64,000 nt of DNA. Source: an uncultured Bacteroidales bacterium. Lineage in GTDB: Bacteria; Bacteroidota; Bacteroidia; Bacteroidales; Bacteroidaceae. Numbering within the stretch: the stretch's first letter is position 1; each line of letters begins with the position of its first letter. The stretch spans positions 83,167-147,166 of the forward strand of contig CADBWR010000001.1 of NCBI GenBank assembly GCA_902798425.1, read 5' to 3'. This document shows positions 44,201 to 59,200 of this stretch, one piece after another. The notes beneath the pieces were generated by a model. It made no database searches. It saw nothing but the letters and a program-made list of their open reading frames with translations, and was not told the origin of the DNA. A program made the translations under genes and the position numbers.

Positions 44201-47200
44201 AAGTTTGGTGATATGACTACAGGTAAGGCTGTTACCACTCGTGCAGAGGGTTGCGTCTTTGATGAGTACTTCGGAGCGGGTTATGGAGGTCTTTCTTATT
44301 CAAGGATTAAATACAACGATGATAGATCATATAATTTCAATAGCACCCCTTATCAATCAGAACGTGGTAAATATTATACCGGAACAGGTGCAAGTACCAG
44401 TTACGCTAAGAAAGGCCCTGGCGTAGCAACTGATTTCGACTACGAGTTCTTCGTATGGTCAAGTGGTGAGACCGGTTCTCGTAAGTATGTTAAGTTTGCT
44501 TCTTTCTCTTTGGCACAGTGCGATAATGTGTCATCTACACTTACAGGATGTACTATTAACGGTAACTACTATGGTGGTGGTAGCCTGGGTAAGGTTGTGG
44601 GTACAGCAACTTCGGTTCTTGATGGTTGTACGGTGCACGGTAATGTATTCGGTGGCGGTTATTCTGCAAACATACCCAAGGTTCCTGTACTCAATGCAGG
44701 AACAGGATTAAGCAAAAAACCTTCTTACAACTCAAATACTGGTATGTTTGAACCGGGTGAGTTCTCTGGTACTACTGACTATGAATGGAAACATGTTGAA
44801 ACTCTACCGTCAGATGGCAACTCTGGTTTCGTAACCGAAGAAGGCAAGAATTATGTTGTAACTGGTGCTGACTTGACAACACTCGGACAGGTTAAAGAAA
44901 CAGACTTGACAGTCACCAATAACTGTCTGATTGAAGGTGGCGTATATGGTGGTGGTGATGAGTCAGCTGTGTATGAAAACACACTGGTGAAGATTGAAAA
45001 TGCAGGAGGTGAGAATGCCATTCCCAACGTCTATGGTGGTGGTAACACCGCTGACGTGGAAGGTAACACAGAGGTACGTATGACCAGTGGTACGGTTAGC
45101 CATGACATCTATGGTGGTGGACGTGGTCAGACGACAATCGTAGGCGGCAATGTTATTGTGAACATGGGTGCCAAGACTGGTGAAGCTCCAAGTATCACCT
45201 ACTCTGGTTCTGGCGTTGTGCAAGGCGACGTCTATGGCGGCTCTGCCCTCGGTAAGGTAAATACGACAGCGGACAAGACCACAATGGTAAACGTCTATCG
45301 CGGTACTGTCAATGGTAGTGTCTTTGGCGGTGGCCTGGGACAATTGGAAGTTGCTGCAGATCCTGGAAATAGTATTGCAGCTAAACCTGCTATCGTTGCT
45401 GAAAACCAGGGTAACACCACTATCAATGTTGAAGGCGGTTTGGTAAAGACTGCGGTCTATGGCGGCAGTAATGTCAATGGTGTGCTGACGAAGGATGCTA
45501 CCGTAACGATTATTGGCGGTACGATAGGTGACTCTGAGAACCCCAATAACGATGTTGTCTTTGGTGGTGGTAAGGGTGCTCCTACGCTGGTAAACGGCAA
45601 TGTGACAGTGAACGTAGGAACGATGACTCCTGCGACGCCCCCTGCTGTTCCCACCTACACGGGCACAGCAACCATCTACGGTCACGTCTATGGTGGTGGT
45701 GCATTGGGTAATACAAATGCCAGCAAACCAGAGAGCGTCGTTGTATTCGATGCTACCAAAAAGACATTAGTCAACCTCTATGCCGGTACGCTTAATGGCT
45801 ATGCATACGGTGGTGGCTTAGGTAGTGCTGAAACACCTGCGTACGTGGGTGGTGATGTAACTGTCACCCTCGATGGTGCGAAAGTACAGCAAGTCTTTGG
45901 TGCTAACAATATCAATGGTACACCAAAGGGACATGTGAAAGTATGGGTGAAGCGGACCAACAATTTCACTAACAACGACTATAAGAATAACACTACTACG
46001 CCTCGTACCTCACGAACAACCTACGACGTTGAGGCTGTCTACGGCGGTGGTAACCAGGCCGATTATATTCCAACAGATGCGCTCCTGAATCCTGCTTTAG
46101 AAGGTAATCCTGCTAAGATAGCTGCTGCTATAGCAGAAGTGGTAATTGAAGGTTGCGACAAGACAAGCATCAATGCTGTCTATGGTGGTGGTAATGCTGC
46201 TGCCGTTCCTGCAACAGATGTCACCGTAAAGGGCTCTTACATTATTAATACCCTGTATGGTGGTGGTAATGGTGCTGGATTTATGGATCCTCCGACGAAC
46301 TCTATTCCTAACCCAGGAGCAAATGTCGGTATCTATAAAGATGGTGAGACACCTACCAACTATGGTACCGGTAAGGCTGTGACCAAACTCCTTGCTGGTT
46401 ATATCAATGAGGTTTATGGTGGTAGTAATACCAAGGGTGACGTCCGCGGTGGTACAGATGTCCGCACAAAGGAAAAGGCGGAAGTCATTACAGGCGACTG
46501 CTGTACTGATTTGAATGTCGGCCAAGTCTATGGCGCTGGTAGTCAGGCGGACGTAAAGGGTGATGTTAAAATCATCCTGGAATGTATGCCAGATGATTTC
46601 GTAGATGCCGTTTATGGCGGTGCCAAGAATGCAACCATTAACGGCAATGTCACTTTGACAGTGACCAGTGGTAAGTTCGGCCGTGTCTTCGGTGGTAACA
46701 ACGAAGGAGGAAGTATCAACGGCTCCATCACGGTGAATGTCTATGAGGATGGCTGTAAGCCCCTGATTATCGGTGAACTCTATGGCGGTGGTAATGCTGC
46801 CCCGTACTCTATCTATGGATGTACACAAAGTGGAGATACATGGACAGCCAATGAGAGTGGCGACTTGCACTTTGACCAGGAGGCCGAAGGAAGAGCAGCC
46901 ATTCAGGTAAATGTCGTGGCATGTACCTCTGTTGGTAAGGTGTTTGGCGGAGGTATGGGTACTTCTGCTAAGGTAATAGGTAATACGAATGTCGATGTAA
47001 ACCTTATTAAAGGTATCGTCAATGGCAACAAACAATCTACGATAGGTAAGGTAGGACAGGTCTTTGGCGGTGGCGGTTTTGCTGAAGTCAAGGGTAACAC
47101 CCTTGTAGAGGTTGGTACAAAACTGGCTAACGAAGGTGAAGATGAAGGTGTCAATATCATTAGCGGAACAGATTATCTCGACCCATCAGACGGATCTCTG

Positions 47201-50200
47201 GATGAGACTATTACTGCTGGTATTTATGGTGGTGGCTATTCGGCAGACATCGATGGTAACACCACGTTGAATATCGGTACCAAGGACCAGCGGATAGGCG
47301 AGAATCCCTCTGTGACCATCGCCGGTGACATCTTTGGTGGCGGCTATGGTTCCACTACCCATGTAACAGGTGATGTCGTCGTGAATATCGGTAAGAGAAC
47401 AAATACAGCTCTTGAAGGCGATCCTGTTTATACTTATGAAGGCTATGCAAACATCACAGGTGATGTCTATGGTGGTAGTGCCCAAGGTAAGGTAAACTCT
47501 TATCTGAATGAAAGCGTAGAGACAGCATCGGAAGGTAAGACAACTCATGTAAACTTCTATGGTGGTACCATTGCTGGCAATATCCATGGTGGCGGCCTGG
47601 GTGAAGACAACGAAGGAACAGAGAATGACCATGCTGCTGATGTCTATGGTCCTGTCATTGTGACGATGGAAAAGGGTAGCACGACCAACACTACTGTCAA
47701 CAACGTCTTTGGCTGTAACAATGTGCTGGGTACTCCTAAGAATACGGTAACGGTCAATATCAATGGCGGTACTGTTAACAATAGTGTCTATGGCGGTGGT
47801 AACCAGGCTGCTTATACACCAACGGAAAGCACTTCCAATTATCCTGCTGTGAACATCATTAATGGTACCATCACAGAGAATGTCTTTGGTGGTGGTCTCG
47901 GTACGACGGCAACCGCTACTAGTAACCCGCACGTCACGATTGGTGACAATGTCGATGGCCATGTGATTGTCATTAAGCAGTCTGTCTATGGCGGTGGTTC
48001 GGAGGCCAGTGTAGATGGTAACACAAATATCGTAGTTAATAGCGGTACCATTGGTACAGAAGGTCAGGGCGGTCCTGTCTATGGCAATATCTATGGCGGT
48101 GGCTATGGTAGCAGCGCTAACGTCAGAATTGGTCTTGTCAAGGGTAACACAAATATCACCGTCAATGGCGGTAACGTACTCCATAATATCTATGGTGGCG
48201 GTGCCTACGGCTCTGTAGGTACTTACACGTATGCCAGCGAGGGAGCCAATGCAGCTATCAGTAGTCTTGCTACAGCAAACACTGGTAAGGCTACCATCCG
48301 CATCGTTGGTGGTACAATTGGTACCGACGGACATGAGAACGGTATGATCTATGGTGCCTCACGAGGTGATATAGACAGACCTGATGCTATCCAGGACAAC
48401 ATGGCATGGGTCTATGATACGGAAGTCATTATTGGAACTGAAGGTCAGGGAGAGGTTGTCTCTACTCCTTCAATTAAGGGGTCTGTCTATGGTAGTGGTG
48501 AGAACGGTCACACCTATCATAATGCTTCTGTAACCATCCATAGCGGTATGGTGGGTATTACGGATGCCATGCCGAGTGACCCTGTAGGACAAGAGGGATC
48601 TAAGTATCCTTATCGCGGCAACGTCTATGGCGGTGGCTGCGGTACAGATAAGTACTATGAGAATTCTGAGAACGAAACGCATGACGGTCTTGGAACTCTC
48701 TACAACCCAACGGCAGGTATCGTTCGCGGAAATGCCACGGTGACTATTGATGGTGGCCATGTGGTTCGCAATGTCTATGGTGCCGGCGCTATGGGTTCGG
48801 TAATAGGTCAGACGACTGTTAACATTAGTGACAAATCTGTTATCGGTGCTAACAACAGCGGCGGCGGTTATGTCTATGCTGCTGCCCGAGGTGCAGATGA
48901 TATGACTACTGACTGCGCTACTGTAGGTAGCACAGCACTGAATATCAGCGGTGGTACCGTTTGGGGCAGTGCCTTTGGTGGCGGTCAGTTAGGTACCGTC
49001 AAGGGTAGTGTTGCTGTCAACGTCAGCGGTGGTGTTGTCAAGAACGATGTCTATGGCGGTGGTGCCTTGGCAAATACTAATACGGATAACTGGAATACTG
49101 TAGGCAGTGCAACGACATATGTTTCTGTTGCAGGCCTTGCAACAGAAACATACAGGGTAAAAGAAATGGCTATTGGCGCTTCTGTTGCTGGACTCTATAC
49201 ATACAATAGTGGTACGTCAACTTATGAAGCAGCTGCTGGCACTGCAGAAGAAGACGTCGTCTACTACGAAAGACTTACTGGTGCTCCTGTAGCAGGATAT
49301 TATACGGAATCGGCTGGTAATTATACCAGAATAACAAATAGTACTACTACTGCTGATGGAGTAACGACCTACTACAAGAAAGTTGTTGCAGGCTCTTGGG
49401 CAGATGGTAAGAATGACCCGAGTACGGGTACTACATATAAGACAACTGTCAGTCTGACAGGTGGACTTGTTGGTAACGTATATGGTGGTGGACTGGGTAA
49501 TACCACGACAATGGCCAACGTGTATGGTGATGTCACTGTATCGGTTAATCAGGGTGTTACAGACCCCACAAAGGGTGTAGCATTCATCCAACAAACAGAG
49601 AACCCCACTATAGGAGGAACTGTTTATCCTACACCTGTTTCTGGTCGTGTCTTTGGTGGAAACAACCATAATGGTACACCTACGGGTAATATAACGGTTC
49701 ATGTCTATTCAACTCGCCAGTTGGATAGCGACGATAACATCCTTCCTGGTCATGGTTCTCCAGATAGAAAGTACTCTTATGAGATACAATCAGTATATGG
49801 AGGTGGTAACCAGGCAGACTACCTACCCGCTACAGGCAAAAAGAGTCATGTGATTATCGACGGCTGTGATGAAACCAGTATTGAGAAGGTCTATGGTGGC
49901 GGTAACTCTGCCGTTGTACCCGAAACAGATGTGCTGATTAATGGAGCATACGATATCGGTTATGCCTTTGGTGGTGGTAATGGTGACAAACCTATCAAAT
50001 TGGATGACGGTACCTGGCGTGAGAACGAAGGTGCCATCGTGATCGGTTTGGCTTCAATTATCTGTCAAGGTGGTAAAATCGGTCAGGTCTTTGGTGGCGG
50101 CGATGCCAAGGGTAGCTGTGGTAATACGAATGCTGTAACCAAACAAGATGGCGATTGCCCGTTGCATATTACCAGACTTTACGGAGCAGGCAACAAGGGT

Positions 50201-53200
50201 GATGTGAGTTCTGTAAACATTGTTCTGGCTGCATGTTCGGAAAGTGCGATAGACTATGTCCATGGTGGTTCCTATAATGCCCATGTCCATGGTGATGTTC
50301 ATCTGACTATTACCAGTGGTATTCTGAAGAACGTGTATGGTGGTAATGATGCACGTGGTGGTATCGAGGGCAATATCATAGTAGATATTGAAGAGACTAA
50401 TGGTTGTAATCCTATCATCATCCAGAACCTTGTAGGCGGTGGTAATGAAGCACCTTATCCTGGAACAAAAACCAACAATGAGGGTGTTGAGGTACCAATT
50501 GGAACCCATGGTAAGATCACAGTGAATGTCAAGTCTGCTACACGTATCGATAATATTTATGGCGGTAGCTTTATGGCTGAGGCTGATGCTGACACTGAGG
50601 TGAACATCAACATGATAAAGGGCAACAAGGCAGGCACGATCGTAGATATCCCGAAGGAGTTCAGCTATATTCCTAATATTAACATACTCGGTAATAATCC
50701 TGATGGAAAGACTATCAGTTGCCAAATTGATGATGCTATTGGTACTATCGGCAATGTCTATGGTGGCGGTAATATGGGTTTGGTTAAGGGAGATACTAAG
50801 GTAAATATTGGCGCATCTACCAATGTGCAAATCATGGCACGTAATGGTGATGGTAAGATTCTCGATAATGAAGACACCCCGTTAAATGTTGAAGATGGTA
50901 AGAATATCACTGCAACGATCAAATACACTGACCAAACACCTCTCGGTGTCCATGTCACGGGTGATGTGTTTGGTGGTGGTAGAGAGGCTAACGTAACTAA
51001 CAACACCTTCGTGAATATCTGTGCTAATCCTGACACCTATGTCGCTGTAGCAGAGGGCACAGAAAAGGTTACTATCAGTAACGGTAGCGTCTTTGGTGGC
51101 GGTAGTGCTGCTGACGTGTTTGGCAACACCAATGTCACGATGAGTGGCGGCTATGTCTTTAACGGTATCTTTGGTGGTGGCTATGCCGGTTCGGTAGGTA
51201 CATTCACTAGAAGTACTGAGGACGAAGATGTCAATGTCTATGGCCATACGGCTCATGCGGACTGTATTGGTAAGCCTGTTTCCTGTGCAGAAAATACTGG
51301 TAAATGTACGGTTGTTGTCAACGCCGGTCAGATAGGTCCCAACACAGTGGCAACACAGGGTATGAACAGGCCAGCTGCAGAAGGCGGTCCCGTTCCGGAA
51401 GGCTGGATATGGGGCGGAAGCCAGGGTCTCATACAAGATCCGGATGAGCATCCTGATACGCACTTCTTGTCATACGTAGGAAGCACTGATGTGACCATTG
51501 GCGGCACAGCCCTTATCATGGAATCCATCATCGGTGGTGGTGAGTTCGGACGTGTGCTTGGCAATACGTTGGTGAAGATAGAAGGTGGCCAGATTGGTAT
51601 CGGTGAGGGAAAGATTGATGGTAACAATCAACCCATACGCTATACCGATGACCAGTTTGTCAATCCTCTCAATACGACGATCAACGCTGGTAATGCTTTG
51701 ACTGAATGCTCGCACTTCCCCTACGGACGAGATACAAACAGCGACGGGAAGCCTGATGAATTCTTGCCTTATGATCCGTATTACGAGGAGTATCCTGCGT
51801 ATATTGCTGCTCATCCGGAATTTGGTCATGCCAGCACTGAGAATCCTTCAGACGGTAAGACGTGGATTGGCTGTGTATTCGGTGGCGGATCCGGTTATAT
51901 GCCCTATAAGAAGAGAGACGGTTCCGGCTACGACTGGTGCCGTTCGGCTGGTCTGGTAGAAGGTAATACCGAAGTTCGTATCTCCGGCGGTCATATCCTG
52001 ACGAACGTCTATGGTGCCAACGAGATTACTGACGTTAAAGGACAAGCAATCATCAGCATGACTGGCGGTACGATTGGCGTGCCGCGCACCGAGGCGCAGA
52101 TAGCCGAGCACCCATTAACCTGCTACCTCTTTGGAGGAGGTAAGGGTGACGAGCGTCCTCGCTTCTTTGATTTCAACGATGTGGGTAGTGTCGATATTGA
52201 CATATCGGGTGGTATCATTTACGGTTCTGTATTCGGTGGCTCAGAGGATGGTCACGTTTTAGGCAATATTAACCTCAGAATCCGTAAAGGCGATGACTTC
52301 ACGATAGGTAGTACGACTTATACCAATGGACCTATCATCGGTACCTGGGGCACCACATACGTTGAGGGCAACGTCTTTGGTGGTGGTCGTGGTTTCAGTG
52401 GTGAGACCCTGACAGCTGGTAGCACGGGCGGTAATGTGACGATGAGCATCGAGGGTGGCACCATGCGAGGTTCTGTCTATGGTGGCGGCCGTCTGGCATC
52501 AGTGGGTATCGGACTCAATCCGCCTGAGCATTTATATTATGGTCAGCTGAAAGATGAAACAGGAGGCAATAGTGATCCTACCTATGGTCATGTCACCATC
52601 AACATCAGCGGTGGTACGATTGGTAACGGAACAACAGAGACAGGAACGGGCCACCCAGTAAGCGGTAATGTCTTTGGTGGTTCGATGGGACGTATCACGA
52701 TGCTCGATGGCAAGACACGTATTCCATTATGGCCTAAGCAGGCTGTAATCAAACTGTCAAATGTTACTATCAGTGGTGGTACGATATATAACAGTGTCTA
52801 TGGCGGTGGTGAGATAGGTATCGTACGTAACCATGCCACGGTCAATGTTTCAGGTGGTACCATCCATGGTAACGTCTTTGGCGGTGGATATGGTAGTGAC
52901 GAGCAAGACAAGAAGACCATTTCTGCTGGTGGATATGATGACATTCCGACTGTATATTACACCTTCACCCCCATGATGTGGACGGGCTGCGTGTCTGGTG
53001 ACACAGAAGTCAACATCTCTGGCGGTTCGATTATGAAGAATGTCTATGGTGGTGGTAACTATGCTTCCGTCGGTCTGATGAACTACAACAGTAGTGAGGA
53101 CGGAACAACGTATAACTACATCACCAAGCATGATACGGAAAATGGCTTTGGTCTGAGCTGGCCATACGAATTCCAGTATATCAAGGCTGCACCAACAGAT

Positions 53201-56200
53201 GGCGCACTTGGCGGTAATGCAATTGGCGGTAAGACAACTGTCAACATCACTGGCGGTCGCATCGGTACGACGGCTAATGCCGGTTACGGCAATGTCTTTG
53301 GAGGTAGTAAGGGAATGGTGACCTTCAAGAAAGAAGACAACGAAACCCTGATAACCGATGTGAACGAACAGCGCTATGCAGAGGCCTTCTGTGCTAATGT
53401 TCGTGAGACGGCGGTGAATATCAATTACGCCAATACTCCGGAGAGTGATGATGGCTCAACAACGCAGTGTATCGTTGGTGCTGTCTATGGTGGAGCTCAG
53501 GACGGTCACGTCTATGAGGATGCCAATGTCACCATCACCAAGGGCTTGATAGGCTTGAGCGTTTATGGTGGCGGCCAGGGTGAAAGCACCTTCTTGGGTA
53601 AACTGAGAGATCAGAGTACCAAGGACTGGAAGGCAACGACCGAGGACGTCCATAGTATAACAGCCGGTAAGGTTTATGGAAACACTTCGGTAAGCATGAC
53701 TGGCGGTACGGTAGTTGGTCACGTCTATGGTGGTGGTAACCTGGCTTCCGTAGGTAAGGGTAACTATGCTGGTGGTGCTGATGACTACTATCCTGCCGGT
53801 TATGGTGAGAAACTCACTGGCAACTTGTGGGCAAGTGCATCTGTGGGTGACAATGCTTGGCACTTCTTAAACAGCGGTAATGCTACTGTCACCATCACTG
53901 GTGGTAAGGTTGGAACACCTGGTGGCACATCCGGTAGCGTTTATGGCACTACTGATGCCACTCCTACAGGTCTTGTCTTTGGCGGTAGCCGTGGTCGTGC
54001 ATCAGAAGATATCATGTTGGATCCTCGCCATGAGTATGCGCCTGATTTCTACTTAGGATATGTGAACAATACTTCTGTTACTATTGGCTCTGCAGATGGT
54101 GCTCCTAATATCTATAGTCAGGTATTCGGTGGTGGTCGTGACGGACACGTACGCAACAATGCCCATGTCGTTGTTAACAATGGATTCATCGGTCAGCCAT
54201 ATAATGATTTTGGAAGTACTGAAACTGACGACTACCAGCGTTATCATCGTGGTAATGTCTATGGTGCCGGTTCTGGTCTGGGAGTATATGATGGCACACA
54301 CCATGGTATATCTTCCGGTTCTGTAACTAACAGCACAACGGTGGACATCAATGGCGGTACCATCTATAATAACGTATATGGTGGTGGAGCCTTGGCTTGT
54401 GTCGGTCCTCCAAGACTTGATCCTGAGAAAGACTATGCCGCTGCCTCCATATCAAAGTGTACTGTCAACATCAATGGTGGTACCATCGGTGAAGTAGATG
54501 TCTATAACAATCATAAGTTTGGTGGCACCATCTATGGCGGTAGCCGTGGTGACCGTGGCGGAAACTATAACGACTTGGCAGAAGGTGAATCCATTGCAAA
54601 TTATGCGACTGTCCTATGGACGGAGGTAAACATCAATCCTCATCCTACAAACCGCAACAATGATGCTGTCCTTGCCGGTAACGTCTATGGCGGTGCCCGT
54701 GGCGGTCAGGTCAAGAAGGATACGAAGGTGAACCTCTTAGGCGGTATTATCAAGCACAACGCCTACGGTGGTGGCCGCGGTACTACAGCCATCGCTGCTG
54801 ACGTTTTAGGCAATACCACGGTAGAGCTGAACAAGGATGTGGCAGATAATGCCAAGGGCTGTATCGTTGACAAAGTCTTCGGTTGTAACGACCTGAACGG
54901 TACTCCCAAGGGACACGTCTTGGTACATGTCTATGGTACTCAGAATCGTGACAAGGATGATTTGCAAACGAAAGTAGGTCCGGGTTTACGTACTTCTCTT
55001 AACAAAGGTGAGAGTGAGGAATATATTGTATATATGAACCGTCTGATTGCATTGGCAAAGGATGGTAATGTCGTGAAGACTGGAATCGACGAAGCAGTAA
55101 TCACTACAGCTCAAGCAACTATTACAGGTAAGGTTGAATCTTCTCTGACCGATGGCGAAAAGACAGCCATCAGCAATGCTGCTACGACTGTCATTGCAGA
55201 GTTGCAGAAGCTCCATGGCTATGATGTGACTGCTGTCTATGGCGGTGGTGACTTGGCTCCATACGTTCCAACTGTTGCTGAGGACCAAACCGAGGTTATC
55301 ATTGAAGGATGTGACGTGACCAGCATCAAGCAGGTATATGGCGGTGGTAATGCAGCCTATGCTCCTGCTACTAACGTACTGGTGAAGTCTGCCTACGTCA
55401 TCGATGAACTCTTCGGTGGTGGTAACGGTCTGGATAACTACATAAAGGACGGCAAGTGGTATGAGAACCCTGGTGCCAACGTAGGCTACAAGGAGTTAGA
55501 AGAACATGTGACAGACGGTTCGAATGGTGATGGCTCTGATGAAGCCCACAAGTATGGAACCATTGTCAAGGCCAGCGCAGATACCCCAGAAGGACGAAAA
55601 GCGAATTACTCAATTGGAACGGGTATTGCTTCTACAACGGTCAATGGTGGATACATCCATAATGTATATGGTGGTAGTAACAAGAAGGGTAATATCCGCG
55701 CTGAGGCTCTGCTACAGGTAGAACAAGTAGGTACATGTACACTGATTACTGATGAGATATACTCAGGTAGTAAAGAGGCTACCATCGATGCTGAGACCAA
55801 TACAGTCCTTGACTGTGTAAAAAATGGCGGTACAGTATATGGTGGTTCTTACAATGCTGATATCCTCAATGATGTGCACATCCGAATTACAAATGGCCAT
55901 TACGCGAAAGTGTTTGGTGGAAACAACAAAGCAGGAACAATCACCGGATCTATTACCATTGATGTAGAAGAGCATGGTTGTACACCTATCGAGATTGACG
56001 AGTTGTATGCCGGTGGCTATCTCGCTCCATATTCTGTCTATGGTTACTCTGCTACGACAAGAGATGCTGTAGATGAGAATGGAAATGCGATCCACCAGGA
56101 TGATGATCCATCAAAGCCCATCATCCAACAGCGTATTCCTTATAAGAAAGGTGATACGGGTGCATTAGCTACACCATCACGTGACCCTCAGATTAACATC

Positions 56201-59200
56201 ATCTCAGCCACAAAGATAGGTAAAATCTATGGTGGTGGTTATCATGCAGACTTGATAGGTTCACCTCATATTAACGTCAACATGACGAGAGGTGTAATTA
56301 CAGAGAAGTATGCATCAGAATACCCTGAACTCACAGAGAAAGATAGTGAAGATAATAGCTACCTTCCTATCGGAACCATTGGCACTATCTTTGGCGGTGG
56401 TAACAAGGGTGACATCTATGGTGATACATACGTAGAGATTGGTACGGGTAAGCACCACACCTTTACCGGTGAGGAAGAAACCATTACTCCTGCTCGTAAT
56501 GCAGCATATATTATGAGAGAGAGTACTGGTGGACAAGTCTTTGGCGGTGGTGACCAGGGCTATGTCTTTGGTAACACGAACGTCATCATAGGTAATGGTT
56601 ATATCTATGACCGTGTCTATGGCGGTGGCAACGAGGGTACGGTAGGAACTGTTTCTACCCGTGCGCTCCCAGCCGGGCATACTCACGATAGTGGCTGTCT
56701 TGGAGGTAAGCCAACAGCCTTTGCTGAGAATACAGGTAGAACGGCTGTTACCGTCAGTGGTGGTTATGTCGGTCCATATATTTACACGAAGTCTGAAAGT
56801 ACCGGTACTGCAGCGATTTCACCAATGACCATGCCTCAAGACTTCGGTTACGTATTCGGTGCTGGTCGTGGTAAGATGGGTAATCCAGCTGTGGAAGGTA
56901 ATAAGGATATTGAATTCATGACCTATGTTGACAGTACCCGAGTAACGATTAGCGGATCAGCCCTGATTGCCGGTGGTGTATATGGCGGTAGTGAGAACGG
57001 TCGTGTATTACACAATACAGGCGTTTACATCGAGGGCGGTCAGATTGGTCTTGGTGCTGGTCGGACAACTGCTTACGCTGAGGAAGACTTCATTGACCCG
57101 ACGACGGCTACGGCAGAGCAGATTGCTACAAAAGCAGGCGCTATGGCTGAGTGTGCTCACTGGGCATACGGAAGCCCATGGTTGCCATACGATGAGAATG
57201 CGGACAATGGCCATTATCAAACAGAAACTTATGGCGCAGCCAGCACTACGGGCTATGACGGTCATACGTTCTATGGCAATGTCTTTGGCGGTGGCTCTGG
57301 CTACTTCGCCTATGAGACCACAACAGCAGGTGTCTATGAGTGGCTGCCGTCTGCAGGTCTGGTAGAGGGCGACACGTATGTGAACATCAGTGGCGGACAT
57401 ATCCTGACGAACGTCTATGGCGGTAACGAGATGACGAATATCACGGGTACTGCACACGTCACCATGACGGGCGGTACGCTCGGTGTGCCTCGTACGCTGG
57501 CACAGATTGCTGCGCATCCTTTGACCTGCTATCTGTTCGGTGGCGGTAAGGGCGACCAGCGTGTACACTTCAACAAGAGCACCAACGTAGGACATGCCAA
57601 GGTGAACGTCTCTGGCGGTATCATTTACGGCTCTGTCTTCGGTGGCGGTGAGGATGGTCACGTGCTGGGCAATGTTGATATGAACATCAGCGATGGCGCC
57701 AAGATTGGTACTTGGGGTACCAGCTACGTCGATGGTAACGTCTTCGGTGGCGGTCGTGGATTCGGTGGTGATGCTTATACGGCTGGTAACGTGGCCGGTA
57801 CCGTGACCCTGAACATCACGGGCGGTACCATGCTGGGCTCTGTCTATGGTGGCGGTCGTCTGGGCTCTGTGGGCTACGGACTGTTCAGCAAGGATGAGGC
57901 AGGCTATGGCACCATGCGCGATGATGGCGTAACAGAAGACGGATTCATGCCTCCCGGTGGACTTACGAAGGGACGTGGACATGTAGTTGTTAACATCAGC
58001 GGCGACAACACCGTCATCGGTAACAAGTATGAGTATCAATACATTTCGCCAGAAACAACAGGCGATGCATTGGCTGCGGCAAAGACCTATCTGCCGAGTA
58101 CTCAGTTTGAGAACAACAACCGTCTGAAGCATACCCGTGGTGGTAATGTCTTTGCAGGCGGTATGGGACGTTATACTCAGTTGGATGGCACAACGCCTAT
58201 TTCTACTTATGATGGGTCTGGCAACTTAACTTCTCCCATCGAGTGGAAGAAGCTGGGTAACGTCAAGAGTACGAAGCTGACCATCAGCGGTAATCCATGG
58301 ATTATGGGTAATGTCTATGGCGGTGGTGAGTTCGGTGTCGTGCAGGGATCTCACCAGCGTTACAATGGCAATACACCTTTGGTTGATGCTCAGAACAAGC
58401 CTATAGTGTCCAGCACGGAGATTCTCTTCTCAGGTGGTACCATCGGAACGGAGATTACAACGACTGATCCTGAGAAGGTTCAGTACACCTACGGTAGCAT
58501 CTATGCCGGTGGAATGGGTCAGGAAATGCACGATGCGACTGACAACCATGGTGGCGATGTGAAAGACAGTACTTATGTCAGCATAAGTGGTGCGAGTGCA
58601 AAGGTTCGTGCCAGCGTCTTCGGTGGTGGCGAGATGGCTGTCGTTGAAGGTAGCACTCGTGTCAATATCAGCAATGGTGAGATTGGCCGTAACGAGGTGA
58701 AGCCTGCCGATGATGCTGATGCCGGCTACGTGCTGTTTGGTGGTGCTACGATGGGTAATGTCTATGGTGGCGGTAAGGGAGTATTAGAGCATACCAAGGC
58801 CGGACTGGTGAAGGGTAACACCAATGTCAGCATCAGTGGCGGTAACGTCTACCACAATGTATATGGTGGTGGTGCCCTGGCATCGGTGGGTACGTTCGAC
58901 CTGTCTAACGGCACAGATGCTCCTGACTATATTCCTATTGCCGGTGTGCCGTACAACTGGACGGCCAACACAGGTACGGCAACTGTCACTGTCACAGGTG
59001 GTACCATTGGTATCAGCGGACGTGACAACGGTCTCGTATTCGGTTCGTCACGAGGTGGACTGCAGAAGCCTGTCGATGAAGATCCAGGTGAAGGTGAGAA
59101 ACTTGTTAATCCATACGACCGTGTAGCATGGGTGAACAAATCGGTTGTCACCATCGGCACGAATGGTTCTGGTACAACGCTGAACACACCGCTCATCAAG

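Noticed and set aside
46097-48334. Long leftward open frames of 312 and 382 codons (46097-47035, 47186-48334), and 374 codons at 57008-58132
   Set aside because: All are antisense to the YGGG repeats. The GGT/GTC-rich repeat DNA avoids stop codons on the other strand, and the products (TIDI, ATTIDVT strings) mirror the repeat period.
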